Assembly: GCA_949987565.1 (NCBI GenBank)
Contig: OX465113.1
Coordinates: forward strand, 8,066,551 to 8,130,550
DNA from: Luidia sarsii
Lineage: Eukaryota; Echinodermata; Asteroidea; Paxillosida; Luidiidae
Direction: 5' to 3'
DNA: 64,000 nt
Shown: positions 11,901 through 20,299 of the stretch, one piece after another
Layout: every line of letters begins with the position of its first letter
How positions within the stretch are numbered: the stretch's first letter is position 1
Position numbers and translations under genes: made by a program
Notes under the pieces: generated by a model
Seen by the model: the letters and a program-made list of their open reading frames with translations, nothing else
Databases searched by the model: none
Told to the model about the DNA's origin: nothing

Positions 11901-14900
11901 TCCATTATGTTTGTGTTTTTAAGAATGACTCCCCCGATATTTGATTGGAAATGGCAGGGTAAAGATACTGATCATCGTAAAAACAAAATTGAAACTTTCC
12001 CAATCTGTCACTTAGCAAAATCTCCCCTCTTCTTCTCTCGAACCTATTTGCTTTACTTGTTTATACGTAAATAAGGAGATGGGTGGAGATTAATGGGCAT
12101 GCCTGAAATACAAGGTTTATTTACCCGAGGATCCATATCCTCCATGACAACCTCCTCGTCTGAGTCGTCATCATTGTCCAGGAAACGGCCATAATTGGTG
12201 CTGGGCAGCATGGGGAGTAGCAGCTTAACCAGGTAGAGATATTGCAATATGTCCTCATCACTGAAAGAAGCTGGGGTATTGGCAACACAAATATGTGTGA
12301 ATAAGCAACTGTACAAGCAACAGGATAGAGTGAAAAATAAAACAAAAACTCCTTCACCGAATGAACAAAGAAAATCAGTCACTTCTTTTATGCCAGGAAT
12401 GACATCCATTCATTGGTCCTTTGTATGGGAGTAAAAAAAAAATCAAATTAAAAGACACACTGGGGAGAAGCCCATATACCTACTTTAGGGCTGAAATGAG
12501 CCTGACATGGAATATTTGCCTGAAAAGAGGCATCCCAGAACAATGTTTGCTTTACCTAGATCTGATGAGACAAGCACCATAACAGAGTACAGTAGCCATG
12601 GCGATGCCTCCACCTCAAGACGACTGATGCCCAAGCCACGTGTCTGATCAGTGGAGACTATTGCCCTCAGTAGGGCAGAGATGGAGAAGGCATCAGGTGT
12701 GCTCAGGAGGGACGGCAGAAGCAGAGAGCTGATTGGCTGGGAGAATTTGGAACAGAAGAGCTCCTGGCATAGAGCACGTAGTACCAGTTTGCTGCAAAAA
12801 CAACAACAATACAAATGTCCACAAACCAAAGTAATCTGCATTACACTACAGAGGAGCAATTCTTGAAATACCTGTGGAATGGAGACTACTAGAGCCAATG
12901 CCTGATTCACTGTACCTGCTGTCCTCCCCGTCTGGTAGTCTCCTCACAAGTCTGAGAGGCCGAAGCACCATTTGTATGGCAGTCTCGGCCAGGGGTAGGT
13001 GGTTAGGATACTCCACACCCGGAGGTAGTCGTTCATCAATCAGGATGCGTACGTACTTATAGTAACCTGGGGTGAGCAAATATTGCAGGTTATCATCAAT
13101 ATCATGTACTGCTAGCTTAAGGGGGTCATATTCCCTATGGGTCACATTGGGATGATTATGGAGCAGGATGTTCCTGCTCTTAGGTGCCAGTCTACTCTGA
13201 GTCCTCCATACCTTTGTAAAATTGATACTTGCGCCTTCAATTCGCCAGAAAACTAGAGAATAACAAGATCTTGTCACACCTTATTTCACAGCCTGAAATG
13301 AATAGGGTGTTACGTCGGTCTAAACTAGTATCTGAACCAAGATGCAAAACAAACAGATTCGGAAATAGTGCAATTCCTAATCTATCTCAAATAGTTAATT
13401 TCACGACTTGATTCATGCATTCTTACCTCATAGTAGTTCATCTCTAATTATTAGCTTCTGAATAAGTTGTTTAACTTATTTATTAGTTTTTTGGCATCAT
13501 AATTTTGTTAAACACAACTCAAACACAACCCAACCTACCTCCACTCACTTATCTCTTAATTTCTAAACCAGTTCAATAAGTTAAACATAATTTATTTGAT
13601 GTGACAGATGAGCTATTTGTGGCTAGCAAGCTGATCTAATAAACCATTTATATATCTATCTATGACACACAAAGGAAAATCCTACCATTCTTGACGAGGT
13701 AAACAATGGTATGACAGACTGCCCGGTCAGCATCGCCTTGTGAAAGCCTCTCAGATGTCCGGTATAGTTCTCCCTCTGTAAACACCTCCAGCATCCTAAG
13801 GGGTAGAGCTATTGGCACCGTTGAACTGCCTGGTAGCATTCTGAAGCAAATATTATCAACTGCATTTAGGATAAGGCTGGGTCGGTTCGGTCGGTCACAT
13901 CGGTTCCCGACCGTCCCGATCGGAACCCGGTTCCGGTTTTCCAAAACCGGTGTCCCGATAAAATAATAAAACATAAGAAAATACGGCGAAGTCAGTTGGT
14001 TTATTATTGCTGAATTGAGTAGTATATAATTGATAGCGGTGTGCATCAAAGTTATGGTTGCTGGTTTTCCCATAGTAGTTTGAACAAATCAAAGTCAATC
14101 CAAAGAAAAAATAAAGCATCAAAAAGTATGTTAAAGTCAAGGTTTTCAAAAAGGAAAAAAAGATGTTACAAATTCACAACCATGAATTTGGAGCACACGC
14201 TATTCCTTATAGAGTTAGATTTTTACCTATTATGATCAGAGAAAATCGGGACACCGGTTCCCGACCGGTTCAGCGACACCGGTTCCCGGTTTTGAAAATA
14301 ACCGGGATGTCGCAACACTAATTTAGAACTTACTGCATTAAACAAGAATTAATTGCAAATTAAGAAAAAATCTGAATGCTGTGTTGTTACACCTTCTACG
14401 AGGAGGAATGAACATTTTGGGACGTCACACTACCAATCTACAGCAGGGATGAGGCTCCTCCAAACTGCTCCCACCAACAGTCAAAACAAATGAATGGGTG
14501 CATGAATGCAAACATGCATTAATCTGACTAAGCAACCATTTGAAACAACCAATTTCAGCTTATTGAACATCAATTTGACTGATGAGTTAATTTGACTTTT
14601 AGATAAACATACCAGAATTCAATTGATCAACTACCAGTAGATATCATGTGTTAATCAGGGTTTTTTCATTCCAAGCAAACCAACCACCCTGAAAATAATT
14701 AAAACAAGACAACTGAATTGGCAAAAAGTCTAGCATACCAGTGCTGTACAGACTGAACCTATAACCCATATGAGTGGTGCTCCCAAACAGCCAGTCATCT
14801 TTGATGGGATACACTGATCCTGTCAAAACGTTTTGAAGAAGTGGCATGAAATCTAATCTTTTTGGTGGGCCAACCTTGTAAAAAAAATAAACATGAGAAT

Positions 14901-17900
14901 CAACTTCCTCTTACCGGCAACATAAGAGTAGGAGTCTCCTGATCTGATGAAGCCAGACAGAGCGATGGTGGACCAGCAGTTGGGCACACAGCGACTGGTG
15001 TTTCAGGAGAACTTGACACAGAAGGATCTGGAGGGGAAAGATTGGTCAAATGTCTACAATTTAACACCTAAGACTGCTCAGACAATCATCCAATGAGCCT
15101 GGACATCCCAGCCTTATGTGTTCCTCTGCTTCCAGGCTCTACTTAGGTTAACTCTGGGGCGTGAATCAATTTTTTATATTATCTTCCCTCTTCTGAAAAG
15201 GTTGCAAGCTAATTGTTTTCTTAGCCATATTCATGTACTGCAACGATAAAATCCCAATAAAGTGGTTCAAAAATAAATATTTGAAAATAAAAATCAGCAC
15301 AGCTACTTCAAGTTCGAAGCTTCACACACATGTAACTAACATCCTGAGGTCACGTTGTCACAAACGAACTTGTATTGTATGTAAATTGTCATTAGTTGTT
15401 TGTAACATTAATTAACATTAATTAACGACACATTGGATTAAATTCACGTATCATTGGATTAAATTCACGTATCATTGGATTAAATTCACGTATCATTGGA
15501 TTAAATTCACGTATCATTGGATTAAATTCACGTGACTGACTAATTGATGCAATTTTCAAAAGACACGATCACTAACAATGTTTTTTTTTATGAATGAAAC
15601 TCTGAGTTGAATGCATGCAGATGATACTGAAATCTGAATATTACCCATAATGCAATGTAAATCCTGGCAAAGTTTACATTTTATTTGAAGTGATTTGAAG
15701 TTATCTTATCTTAAGTGACCGGGGTCTATATTTCTATGGAGCTATTTTCATGTCAATCTCATTAGATTTAAGCAGTTAGTACCACATGAAACATCACGCG
15801 AATTGATTCGCGTCAGATTTCTGAGCCTGATGTGAAAGGTCTACTGACATGGAATGGAATCTAGGCCTGGGCAGAAAACCTGGTTCCCCGAAACCAAAAC
15901 CCCACTAAGGATACCCGGTTCTATTTCTTTTTATTCGGGTACCTGATATAGTTTTTTTCCATGTCAAACAACATATTTATTTTTTTAGATCTTAAAATGT
16001 TAAACAGCAGAAAATGGACAATACATGGTTCCATTCTTGTGGGGACGTATTAAGTCATGAACCCCAAACACGACGAGTGACTCCGACCCTTAACTTTACA
16101 AGGGGAACCAAAGTTGTTACAGGTAGTGCTGGATTCTTGACCTCAATGAATAGCATTGTGTTTGTCGCCATGGTTATATTAGGTGCAATCCCGGTAGGAA
16201 AGGAAAACCATTGAAAAATTGATCGCATCATAGGGATTCAAGAAACAATTTATTTCTTTGCACACGTCCATACAGCAATTTTCTCAAAAACTGCACATGC
16301 CCAAAAAAAGACCCTGCCAGAGGCACTTTCCTACAGCGCACCAACAAATGAGTTTTTCATTAAACTGTTTCAGAATATATACATACACTAGAAGTAGAAC
16401 AAATTAAAAAGGCACGCTGCAAAACCAACGCACTGTGCACCATGCACAGTGTGATGACACAACACGAAGGGCTGAAATATGCAGCAGTACAAGCACAGGC
16501 CTGAGACACATATAGTTTTAAATCCTGGCCGACTGGGAGGGAACCAGTCTAAAAGATGCACGTGTTGTAAAACAGCACTCTCGCTGTAGAGCCAGTGAGC
16601 ATTTTCATTATGCATACCATGAATTCTAACAATCGCAGAATGTTAAAACAATGCTGCTTGGATTGTTTTTGTCTTCAAAGAAACCCAGGAAAACCACAAG
16701 TGAAGGTTTTATTACCAATGTTGCAGATTTTTGTATCGATATATATCGAAAATAAAAGCATGCCAGGCACGGCGCCCAGATATCAACCAGCAGGCATTAC
16801 GCCACGTACTTCCGGGTTCTTAATTTCTTATGTTTTACATTGAATTGCATTCATCCGGGATTTAATCCGATTAAAAAATTTGGGTACCCGATTCCCCCAA
16901 ACCTGATTTTGCCCAGCCCTAATGGAATCCCTCCAGTAAATAGGACCGGGGGTAGGCTGGGGGAGGTATCTTGCCCATTAAATGTCTATTTGGAAGATTA
17001 AAAGAATAACAAGGCTTCAACGGATTGAATCAGCTTACCAATCTCTGTGCATCCAACTCCTTACAGAAGAAGAGAACCAGATGGCGTTGCAGAAGGAGTA
17101 AGACTTCTGGTTCTAGGGGCAGGGAGGATAATGCCCCAGGCCCAGCCTCTGCCCTTCCTACCCCTGCTTGCACGTGTCTCAGAGCTGCATCCCACTCGTG
17201 CCGCAGCCTGGTCCTGAGATGGCAGCGAGCCAATGAGCCTCGGACAAAGGACTGGACAATGGTGGCACTGTACTGCTTCCGTCGCTCCTCCTATGAAAAA
17301 AGGAGAGCAAACGTTGCCTTTGACTCTTTTCTGAAGTACTGCTCAGCAGACAAAGGTGCATGAAACATTAAAGCCAGTTGTTGATGTGTTCATTACAAAT
17401 ACTTTGGCCTAGTGTTCTGGTATCCTGAACTAAGAATCGTGTGGATGGCTGGAGCACTTAATAGCAAACATAAACAGGTGTGGTATTTGAAGGTCTAAGT
17501 GGTGATAGGGTTAAGCTGCAGAATGTGGGTCCATTCACTGCCAATGAAGTTTGTGGAGTCCTGTCACTTATTGCCTCTTCCACCCAGGAGTACATGGGTT
17601 GCCTGATGAAGAGATGCATTGGATGCATGGTAGCTGTGGCTGTATGCTTCCCAGGGAGTTGAGATGGTTTGCACGAAGGTAATAATAATGTAGCATATAG
17701 GGACTTCACAAGCTGAACTTGATGCATATCCAATTGTTGAAGTACATGTATGTTTTACCATATTTGCTTTTTAAAATCAACTACCTCTCTCTTGCGTCTT
17801 TCTTCCTGCGTACGTTGCAGCAGACTCGATGTCTCTTCCTGGAAAAAAAGGAAATTGAAATTGAAATTATTTCTTGCATCACACCTTGAATCAACCAAGC

Positions 17901-18676
17901 CTCTTCCTGGCCCATGATCTGCTTGCAATCTATGCTGAGCAACCAATGGTGAATGAGACATTCAAGGCAATAAGCATTTTATGGAAAGACTTTTCATGCA
18001 AAGCATATTGTCACGCTCTATGAAAAAGACCTCATGGCAAAAATGCACACAGAAAAAACTACCAAAATAGCCCGAATGCCAAATGGTGAACAAAAATGGC
18101 ATCAGCCAGCTGAAATTGTGAGGGAAGTGAATCCCAGTTGGTCAAAAATTGCAAGGAAATGTCTTAATTTGCACATCTTGGCACTAAGGGTATTTCACTT
18201 TTAAACCAAATGATTTAATTGTCCGAGCAGAGGTTCCCCCTTTGGACACTTTACCTCCCACCTAGTACATTTAAGTTTACCTCTGATCTCACACTACCTT
18301 CCCTTTGATCTCACACTACCAGATTTCCTCTTTGACCTCTGTTTCTCATCCGTGTCATATTCACTCTCTCCCCCTTCCTTCGTGTACATGTATCTGTTTT
18401 GTTCTTGTCACTCTTTGAAAGAGGCCCTGCTAGGATCAAAACGTCAGGCCCACTCAATTTTGAAAAATACGTACACAGTAGCTGTGGGGCCTCTGAAGAT
18501 TTTCTGTGGATAACAATTTGGCAAAGCCCCCAATCAAGCTATATAACACCAATTCTTCTTATAAATAGTCTAATTGACAACAAAAACCTAACCCATACAA
18601 ACAAGTTTACCTTTTTACTGGCACCTCTCAAAGATACGACCGGGCGACTTTTGAAGTGACCCTCAAAGCTATACAT
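5730..18676 (-). CDS. UBE3C: UBE3C-like HECT ubiquitin ligase, N-terminal 605 codons (12 exons; HECT domain outside window)
   Basis: UBE3C (yeast Hul5) is a proteasome-associated HECT E3 that extends ubiquitin chains and promotes processive degradation. Joining 18611-18676, 17785-17838, 17039-17290, 14915-15027, 13686-13840, 12916-13066, 12556-12791, 12125-12270, 11521-11702, 9834-9920, 6239-6393 and 5730-5947 gives 1815 bases, 605 codons, with no stop and matching phases at all 11 junctions. The protein begins MYSFEGHFKSRP (human MFSFEGDFKTRP). It contains RTQEERRKRE, an IQ motif at about residues 50-62, LPLRMLEVF, CHTLMVEHKM, RFLRHLW and LSLHDAEFHGD, all collinear with human UBE3C. The catalytic HECT domain with its active-site cysteine must lie left of the window or beyond the repeat; no exon for it was seen. 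Frame and splice sites look intact, so this looks like a functional gene, only partly covered. Confidence 0.95.
6239..6393 (-). CDS. UBE3C: UBE3C exon 11 (residues ~481-533)
   Basis: The acceptor CTCTCTTGCAG lies at 6394 and beyond, with a branch-point-like TACTGAC about 20 bases upstream; the donor GTAACA lies at 6233-6238. The 155 bases enter in phase 2 and leave in phase 1. They encode PLIQLLSSGYPLSPADSATI and FCSLFGHLLLSLHDAEFHGD, equivalent to human PLLQVISRGSPMSFEDSSRI and FSSLFSHSLISIHDNEFFGD. The intron 10 minisatellite begins only about 65 bases upstream of this acceptor. Confidence 0.93.
6459..7290. repeat. 28-bp minisatellite, nearly perfect (UBE3C intron 10)
   Basis: About 29 head-to-tail copies of a 28-bp unit (CAGTGTATCACAGTGCACCA plus CAGAGTGC), almost without variation. 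Two units carry GTCAGTG in place of GCCAGTG, at about 6671 and 7203, 532 bp (19 units) apart. Because 28 is not a multiple of three and the unit has no stop, all three plus-strand frames stay open; the 798-, 565- and 412-codon frames here are by-products on the strand opposite to UBE3C. Confidence 0.97.
7291..9160. repeat. Degenerate ~8-10 bp based array with longer superunits (intron 10)
   Basis: A continuation of the 28-bp array, built of shorter modules such as GTACCACAGT, GTACCAGT and GTATCACAGT mixed in variable order. Longer superunits recur: blocks beginning with CCAGTACGGTGTACAACAGT-like sequence, followed by ATCACAATGGACTACGGTGT, start near 7442, 7737, 8112 and 8641. The pattern suggests repeated unequal exchange over an older array. 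Confidence 0.9.
9161..9395. repeat. 20-bp tandem array (intron 10)
   Basis: About ten or more copies of CACAGTGTGCCATAGTGTAT, closing the intron 10 repeat complex. One unit is shortened near 9260. The sequence is clearly derived from the same CAGTGT-based modules as the neighbouring array. Confidence 0.93.
9640..9770. repeat. Dispersed element with GATCCTAGCAGGACCTTT motif, copy 1
   Basis: Contains GTTTTGATCCTAGCAGGACC, then GGCCCTCCCC and AATTTTTGAGATTTGCAT, followed by AATAAGCAGTTTGCA. The same ordered blocks occur near 18410-18860 and, in other arrangements, at 20941-21160. It is therefore a short interspersed element, class unknown. The rest of 9396-9833 shows nothing else recognisable and is UBE3C intron 10. 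Confidence 0.6.
9834..9920 (-). CDS. UBE3C: UBE3C exon 10 (residues ~452-481)
   Basis: The acceptor CTCTGCCCAG begins at 9921 and the donor GTAAGT ends at 9833. The 87 bases enter and leave in phase 2. They encode LLYMLAVNERFLRHLWDAVK and end in VTG, against human LLYSLAFNARFLRHLWFLIS ending in ITG. Confidence 0.94.
9921..10551. other. UBE3C intron 9, left part
   Basis: Unique-looking AT-rich sequence without exon, tandem repeat or recognisable element. Short open frames on the minus strand have no conserved content. Confidence 0.5.
10560..11376. mobile_element. hAT-like non-autonomous DNA transposon, family 1 copy A
   Basis: Imperfect terminal inverted repeats: TAAGGCTGGGCAGAAAA at the left and the reverse complement of TAAGGCTAGGCAAAATCAGG at the right. 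It is flanked by CCTGTAGG (10552-10559) and CCTGTACG (11377-11384), an 8-bp target duplication with one mismatch, typical of hAT elements. Internal blocks, for example AGATGCACGTGTTGT and TGTTAAAACAATGCTGCTT, recur in the larger copy at 15862-16921. It contains no transposase frame. It sits in UBE3C intron 9. Confidence 0.8.
11521..11702 (-). CDS. UBE3C: UBE3C exon 9 (residues ~392-452)
   Basis: The acceptor GGGAGCAG begins at 11703 and the donor GTAAGC ends at 11520. The 182 bases enter in phase 0 and leave in phase 2. They encode FGGASSLLEIRNECLQML and later LCALCHTLMVEHKMQVPRT, equivalent to human ITEECLKKL and MASICHTLMVQHRMMVPKV. The first 22 coding bases and the preceding intron are duplicated at 14443-14617. 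Confidence 0.92.
11681..11855. repeat. Source copy of a 175-bp intragenic duplication (exon 9 start + intron 8 end)
   Basis: Matches 14443-14617 at 174 of 175 positions with a constant 2762-bp offset and the same orientation; the one difference is T versus C in AAGCAATCATTTG. On the gene strand the block spans the last 153 bases of intron 8, the 3' splice site and the first 22 bases of exon 9. Confidence 0.95.
12125..12270 (-). CDS. UBE3C: UBE3C exon 8 (residues ~343-391), acidic
   Basis: The acceptor ATACCCCAG begins at 12271 and the donor GTAAAT ends at 12124. The 146 bases enter in phase 1 and leave in phase 0. They encode FSDEDILQYLYLVKLLLPML and then the acidic run DNDDDSDEEVVMEDMDPR, corresponding to human LSEEGLLVYLRVLQTFLSQL and the acidic DSASDSEEESEE. 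Confidence 0.9.
12556..12791 (-). CDS. UBE3C: UBE3C exon 7 (residues ~264-343)
   Basis: The acceptor TTTTTGCAG begins at 12792 and the donor GTAAAGC ends at 12555. The 236 bases enter in phase 2 and leave in phase 1. They encode LCQELFCSKFSQPISSLLLP and ASPWLLYSVMVLVSSDL, against human FTEEFLAAPFTDQIFHFIIP and APWLFYFVLTVGENYL. Confidence 0.92.
12916..13066 (-). CDS. UBE3C: UBE3C exon 6 (residues ~214-264)
   Basis: The acceptor GCTCACCCCAG begins at 13067 and the donor GTACAG ends at 12915. The 151 bases enter in phase 1 and leave in phase 2. They encode YYKYVRILIDERLPPGVEYP and MVLRPLRLVRRLPDGED, equivalent to human YYRSLYLLINSKLPSSIEYS and VLKPLHFTYNSCPEGA. The 124-bp intron 6 separates it from exon 7. 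Confidence 0.93.
13067..13685. other. UBE3C intron 5
   Basis: AT-rich intronic sequence. No exon, tandem repeat or transposon end was recognised. Confidence 0.6.
13686..13840 (-). CDS. UBE3C: UBE3C exon 5 (residues ~162-214)
   Basis: The acceptor TTTGCTTCAG begins at 13841 and the donor GTAGGA ends at 13685. The 155 bases enter in phase 2 and leave in phase 1. They encode STVPIALPLRMLEVFTEGEL and CHTIVYLVKNG, against human DSLNVALPMRMLEVFSSENT and IEQILHYMIHNG. Confidence 0.93.
13872..14320. mobile_element. hAT-like MITE, family 2 (449 bp)
   Basis: Flanked by ATTTAGGA (13864-13871) and ATTTAGAA (14321-14328), an 8-bp target duplication with one mismatch. The ends are GC-rich and inverted: CCGGTTCCCGACCGG-like blocks occur just inside both termini, and the outermost bases are TAAGGCTGGGTC at the left and the reverse complement of TAGTGTTGCGACAT at the right. 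The middle is AT-rich and non-coding. It lies in UBE3C intron 4. Family 1 has a different interior. Confidence 0.65.
14443..14617. repeat. Second copy of exon 9 acceptor region, inserted in intron 4
   Basis: 174/175 identical to 11681-11855, same orientation. It carries the intron 8 polypyrimidine tract and AG plus 22 bases of exon 9 (14443-14464), followed by unrelated sequence, so on the UBE3C strand it offers a decoy 3' splice site with no complete exon behind it. No inverted repeats or target duplication were seen at its ends. Confidence 0.93.
14739..14874 (-). other. Exon-like block of unknown origin in UBE3C intron 4
   Basis: On the minus strand a polypyrimidine tract and ACAAG precede 136 bases ending at a GTATGC donor. 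The open frame reads VGPPKRLDFMPLLQNVLTGS followed by VYPIKDDWLFGSTTHMGYRF, normal-looking protein with no low complexity. It is not UBE3C: joined to exon 4 (phase 2) it would read into a stop within eight codons, and only 40 bases separate it from exon 4. It could be a captured exon, a poison exon or a retrocopy fragment. The protein was not recognised. Confidence 0.4.
14915..15027 (-). CDS. UBE3C: UBE3C exon 4 (residues 125-162)
   Basis: The acceptor CCCCTCCAG begins at 15028 and the donor GTAAGA ends at 14914. The 113 bases enter in phase 0 and leave in phase 2. They encode ILLCQVLLKHQSLCAQLL and WLHQIRRLLLLCC, matching human IWLYQNLIKHSSLFVKQL and CLFQIKRLMSLCC. Confidence 0.93.
15431..15533. 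repeat. 21-bp tandem repeat, ~4.9 copies (intron 3)
   Basis: Perfect head-to-tail copies of CATTGGATTAAATTCACGTA plus T. The rest of 15028-15853 is AT-rich intron with nothing else recognisable. Confidence 0.95.
15862..16921. mobile_element. hAT-like non-autonomous DNA transposon, family 1 copy B (1060 bp)
   Basis: Starts TAGGCCTGGGCAGAAAACC and ends with the reverse complement of TAGGGCTGGGCAAAATCAGG, the usual style of hAT termini. It is flanked on both sides by the identical 8-mer ATGGAATC (15854-15861 and 16922-16929). The interior shares long stretches with copy A, for example TGTTAAAACAATGCTGCTT and GAAACCCAGGAAAAC. No transposase frame is present, so it would need a trans-acting enzyme. 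It lies in UBE3C intron 3. The exact target duplication suggests it is younger than copy A. Confidence 0.85.
17039..17290 (-). CDS. UBE3C: UBE3C exon 3 with IQ motif (residues 41-124)
   Basis: The acceptor TTTTTTCATAG begins at 17291 and the donor GTAAGC ends at 17038. The 252 bases are exactly 84 codons, phase 0 at both ends. ATIVQSFVRGSLARCHLR fits the IQ calmodulin-binding consensus and human AIIIQSFIRGYRDRKQ; LVLFFCKELDAQRL fits human QLLFFYKQNEDSKRL. The segment between them (about residues 70-105) is GC-richer and poorly conserved. Confidence 0.94.
17291..17784. other. UBE3C intron 2
   Basis: Intron between exons 2 and 3. Short open frames on both strands (for example 17458-17733) have no recognisable content. 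Confidence 0.6.
17785..17838 (-). CDS. UBE3C: UBE3C exon 2 (residues 23-40)
   Basis: The acceptor TTTTTTTCCAG begins at 17839 and a GTAGTT donor ends at 17784. The 54 bases, phase 0 at both ends, encode EETSSLLQRTQEERRKRE. Human has EEKASLLHRTQEERRKRE at the same position, so this is the best-conserved segment of the N terminus. Confidence 0.95.
17839..18610. other. UBE3C intron 1
   Basis: Intronic. It contains a dispersed-element copy near 18410-18465 (CCTGCTAGGATCAAAACGTC, then AGGCCCACTCAATTTTGAAA), which is the reverse orientation of the block near 9650 and lacks any coding capacity. Confidence 0.6.
18611..18676 (-). CDS. UBE3C: UBE3C exon 1, initiator codon
   Basis: 66 bases from ATG (18676-18674) to a GTAAAC donor at 18610, encoding MYSFEGHFKSRPVVSLRGAS then KK. 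Human starts MFSFEGDFKTRPKVSLGGAS then RK: same length and same exon end. The start has A at -3. Just upstream, the minus strand reads TTTGGCCATTTCAG, a plausible 3' splice site, so the 5' UTR may be split and the promoter farther right. Confidence 0.95.
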
Positions 18677-19425
18677 TCTTGCGTCTGAAATGGCCAAAGA
18701 TATTCAGTCAGTTCTAGTTTACAATGAAAATCAAATTCCACACAAATGTCCAAACCTCCTGCTAGCATGTTATCATCAGGCCCTCAACATTTGGGGGATT
18801 CGCGTCATTTGGTGAATCCAACTAGTCAGTAAGCAATTTGAAAGATTTGCCTATCATTTTGTTGAATGAAATTAATAACAATTTAAACAATAAATTGCGT
18901 GTGATAAAGTTGATGAGTTGGAGGATTAAGATAATGTACAGATATTCTACACAAAATTGTATGCTGCACATAGTAGTGCCTCATAGAAGTAATGTAGTGG
19001 ATCATGGGCCATTAAATTGCATGGGAAATGGCCAGTCTTGCGGGACCATCGTGACGGGTTAATGTGTGCTTAGGGAATTCTCCACGACCCGCCTCTGGGA
19101 TTCCCCGAAAGTGTTGTTGCAATTGCACTTGTCGTCTTCATGATATTGACACACGTGCGCTTTGGGATTGTAGTTTATTTTTTACTGTAATAGTTTATCT
19201 TTGTTTATCATTTTCATTTTGTGGTCGTGTTGGTTGTAAAGCGCTTTGAGGTTTTATGTAAGGCCCTTTTATAAATACCTATTATTATCATTATTATTAT
19301 CAATAAAATTCAACAAGGAAAGATTTTAGCTTAATACCTACACCATAAAAGGGTGGAAAAAATCCTTGCCGAAAAACATGGATTCACAGTTTTCACCAAA
19401 ATAATGATTTTGTGACACATACGTA
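18677..19425. other. Sequence upstream of the UBE3C start codon
   Basis: Expected to hold the 5' UTR or promoter, but no CpG island, TATA box or further exon is evident. Block similarity to the dispersed element continues to about 18860. A TATTATTATCATTATTATTA run lies near 19280. Confidence 0.4.
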
Positions 19426-19429
19426 TGAG

Positions 19430-19990
19430 TCAACAGGCCGCCAGTCAGTACGTGGCTGTGTACAAAACATGCACTTCACTATTCCTATACGCCACACATA
19501 CGCATCACAAAATCATGATTTTGTTCAATTTGTTGAGCGTGCATACACGCGTTGAGCCCCACGACTGTCTCTTGAACAGCGCAACGGCTGGGCACTATCG
19601 ATACTGGGCACAAGTCCCGAAAATTTGGTGTACTCCTGTGCAGCAGTGCGATGTCTGGATGTTGCTTTGCGCTGTTCAGGAGACAGTCATGAGGCTCAAT
19701 GCGTGCATGCGTGGGCAAACATTCACGCAGACACATGCGCACCCGGACCTGTCAGAACACCATTTTTAAAATAAAAGATGACCTCCTTCGTTTGGCTGGT
19801 CGCACAGGAGAGACCTCTTCTTGATTAACTGAGGGGAAATTTCTCCTTTTTATTCTAAACATGAGTAAAGGAAAAGACCAGTATTGGAATCATGGGGGCG
19901 TGGGACGGTTTCGAGGGTGTTTTGCGGGTAAATCTAGGGATTTCGGTTGAGGGTAGTCGAAGTTCAAGTTGCCGTGAACCATCTCATCTA
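19430..19990. mobile_element. Rearranged copy of the long-inverted-repeat element
   Basis: Contains inverted arms around 19540-19585 and 19660-19715 (ACTGTCTCTTGAACAGCGCA versus its reverse complement with a few changes). The block 19790-19990 matches the right arm of the element at 20300-20940 (GACCAGTATTGGAATCATGG, GCGTGGGACGGTTT, GGTAGTCGAAG). It looks like a second, incomplete member of that family. Confidence 0.6.
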
Positions 19991-20084
19991 CTGTCTACCG
20001 GTAACTTGGATCCTACAATCGCCAAACCCCTAAACAAATTTAAAAAGGGGACTTTAAGGTCCAAGTTACTTGGACTAACACTTA

Positions 20085-20235
20085 CAGTAACACAGTAACA
20101 CTAACACAGTAACACTAACAGTAACAGCAGGTAACAGGACACAACACAACAGTACATGTACATGTACTGCAGTGCAGTGTAGACGTGGTCTAGTGTAGTC
20201 CAAGTAACTTGAACACTTACAATATTTTTTTTCTC
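20085..20235. repeat. Degenerate CAGTAACACTAA repeat and ACATGTAC palindromes
   Basis: Short repeats of ACAGTAACACTAAC followed by ACATGTACATGTACTGCAGT. The flanking CCAAGTTACTTGGA near 20060 and CCAAGTAACTTG near 20200 are inverted copies. Confidence 0.6.
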
Positions 20236-20299
20236 AAAGTTTGAGGGGTCAGGCGATGATAGGGTCCAAGGGACTTAGCAGGAAAACACGAGCAAATTT

